From Candidatus Eubacterium faecigallinarum (GTDB lineage Bacteria; Bacillota; Clostridia; Oscillospirales; Acutalibacteraceae): a stretch of 64,000 bases of DNA. Below the pieces are notes generated by a model. That model searched no databases. It was not told the origin of the DNA and saw nothing but the letters and a program-made list of their open reading frames with translations. Shown in pieces: positions 62,833 through 64,000 of this stretch. Where the stretch lies: contig DXDN01000010.1 of assembly GCA_019115455.1 (NCBI GenBank), positions 1 through 64,000 of the forward strand, written 5' to 3'. Made by a program: the position numbers and the translations under genes. Each line of letters opens with the position of its first letter. The stretch's first letter is position 1.

Positions 62833-63456
62833 TTATATTTTTTCAACATCTACGGCTGATATTTTTTGCATAAATTCTTTGGGAGTAATCATCCGCCCCA
62901 TATCAACATACTCGTCCATATTCATATTAAAATTATTTACGAACACAGGCACGCTGTTATATTCCACATCTATATGAATAACTTTGGCGTCGCTCATAAC
63001 TTTTTTCGGGTCGCAGGTGTGAATATCGTAAAGCTTTTTGACTACGGTTTCATTATTTCTGACGTACTCGAGAATCACGTTTCTGGAGGATTTTGACACA
63101 GAAATATACCTCGACTGCGTTTTTGACAGCGCCAGCGCCATAGGAAGCTGGGCAACTGCCTTGCAGGCTCCTGAATTGACGAAAAATTCGTTTATAAAAA
63201 TAGATTCCAGCTTGCTGGTGTCATCAGGAACGATAATTGCAAGTATATATTTGTTGAGCTTCTTGCCGTAAAGTTTCTTCATAAACTCCTTAAAATAGTA
63301 CTGGTCCTCGGCAATTTTCTCGGCAAACTCATGATAAAAAGGAATGTTCGGCGACGGATTCAGCGACGGCATGCTGAATGACTTGAACTCGTCGCTTTCC
63401 TTGTCCTTGACGAGAATATCGTTATTCGTAATTATCATGGGAATTGTTTTTGCCAT
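62833..63456 (-). CDS. protein with distant actin/MreB-like region
   Basis: 207 aa, soluble. Residues about 70-115 (ILAIIVPDDTSKLESIFINE, then FFVNSGACKAVAQLPMALAL) follow the actin/MreB/FtsA pattern of a strand, a helix and an AGAxxVxxxxxPxAAAxG loop, but lack the usual phosphate loops elsewhere. The rest is not recognised. It may be a degenerate or N-terminally reduced actin-fold protein. The resemblance is by eye only. A weak AGAAATGG-type RBS precedes the ATG. Confidence 0.5.
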   Translation of the reverse strand: MAKTIPMIITNNDILVKDKESDEFKSFSMPSLNPSPNIPFYHEFAEKIAEDQYYFKEFMKKLYGKKLNKYILAIIVPDDTSKLESIFINEFFVNSGACKAVAQLPMALALSKTQSRYISVSKSSRNVILEYVRNNETVVKKLYDIHTCDPKKVMSDAKVIHIDVEYNSVPVFVNNFNMNMDEYVDMGRMITPKEFMQKISAVDVEKI

Positions 63457-63601
63457 TTCTTCACCGCCTTAATTTTATCATTATTATTTTACTACATATA
63501 GTATTTTAAATCAATAAAATTTAATTTTTTTAAAAATATGGTGCAATACTTTCCATTTTATGTTACAATGTCATAGTGATAACCCCGAAAGGAGAATGAC
63601 C

Positions 63602-64000
63602 GTGTCCGATCAGAACGAAATTGACGATATTTTAAATGAACTTAAAAATAAAAAGATGGGCGGCGCAAGCGCACCCGGTAACGATAAAAAATCCGATGAC
63701 TTTTTCTACTCTTTCACCTCACCGAAAAAAGAAGATAAACCGGTAACCGAAGAAAGCCAGATATTCAATATCGGCTTTGACGCTCCAAAGAAAGAACAGG
63801 AAGCCAAGCATCTAGACAATAATTTTGACATAATCAGCGATTCTTTTAAAAAGAGCAATCCGGAGAATGATATGCAAGACAAAATACGCACAGATATGCC
63901 TGATGGAAAAAAACCGAAAAAAAATCAGAATAAAAAGAAAAAGGCAATTATCATTACAGTTGCAGTCATACTTGTAGTGGCAATCATAGCCGCTGTGGCT
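63602..64000 (+). CDS. membrane-anchored protein, 3' end beyond window
   Basis: Open to the right edge, about 133 codons visible. The GTG at 63602 has AAAGGAG seven bases before it; the ATG at 63596 in the same frame is too close to that site. The N-terminus is hydrophilic and Lys/Asp-rich (about 1-110), with FFYSFTSPKKEDKPVTEESQ and a cluster KKPKKNQNKKKKA. A membrane helix then begins (AIIITVAVILVVAIIAAVA). This is a single-pass protein with a cytoplasmic N-terminus; the extracellular domain that would identify it is outside the window. Confidence 0.75.
   Translation, partial: MSDQNEIDDILNELKNKKMGGASAPGNDKKSDDFFYSFTSPKKEDKPVTEESQIFNIGFDAPKKEQEAKHLDNNFDIISDSFKKSNPENDMQDKIRTDMPDGKKPKKNQNKKKKAIIITVAVILVVAIIAAVA

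Overview
The window looks like a chromosomal segment of a spore-forming, low-to-moderate G+C Firmicute in class Clostridia, most likely an Oscillospirales/Ruminococcaceae-type gut anaerobe. This is inferred from an alpha/beta SASP, SpoIIE, an HrcA/CIRCE heat-shock operon, clostridial-type G5/3D wall protein, DUF1846, a dockerin-like EF loop on a secreted protein and a GH28 pectinase. No tRNA, complete rRNA, CRISPR array, transposase or integrase was found. Genes are densely packed on both strands, with many strong intrinsic terminators.

Layout. 1-1750: an XRE repressor/ImmA-type peptidase pair with a repeat-rich promoter region, and a SASP gene. 1850-9910: an OmpR-type two-component system followed by a D-alanylation-like operon (adenylating enzyme, LysA-like PLP enzyme, carrier protein, MBOAT, DltD-like protein). 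The PLP enzyme inside this operon makes it the best candidate for an undescribed system. 10-14.1 kb: AzlCD amino-acid exporter, a kinase-Nudix fusion whose leader contains a 5S rRNA-like segment, and two membrane proteins. 14.2-18.8 kb: SecB-like protein, GH28, PurA, and a secreted dockerin-like protein. 19-23.2 kb: TetR-kinase-regulator operon and a G5/3D wall protein. 23.8-26.1 kb: an uncharacterised three-gene operon including a degenerate sortase-like protein.

26.2-31.7 kb: ddl-murI-DUF1934-argS and a radical SAM/SPASM protein. 31.8-35 kb: PyrG and DUF1846 (minus strand). 35.2-38.6 kb: a third two-component system, then a Pit phosphate transporter with its DUF47/PhoU-like partner. 38.7-41.6 kb: GlyS and a DUF975 protein. 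41.7-46.5 kb: two small coupled ORFs, HemW, a cytidylate-kinase-like protein, an acyl-CoA-synthetase-like enzyme and a YjdF-like membrane protein. 46.6-52.4 kb: SpoIIE with a SIS-domain partner, an orphan ABC-2 permease, AroE-AroK and AcpP. 52.6-56.4 kb: GlpK, an LDH2-type dehydrogenase and malic enzyme. 56.4-62.6 kb: a CHAP-domain protein and hrcA-grpE-dnaK-dnaJ. The right end holds a 58-aa ORF, an actin-like remnant and the start of a membrane-anchored protein cut by the window edge.

How the genes work together. Cell-envelope functions recur: wall-polymer acylation, peptidoglycan precursors (Ddl, MurI), a CHAP amidase, a G5/3D protein, a polysaccharide-type permease, and three sensor kinases that could monitor envelope or nutrient state. 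Functions are assigned by recognising families from their motifs; no database search was run. Start sites were chosen from visible ribosome-binding sites.
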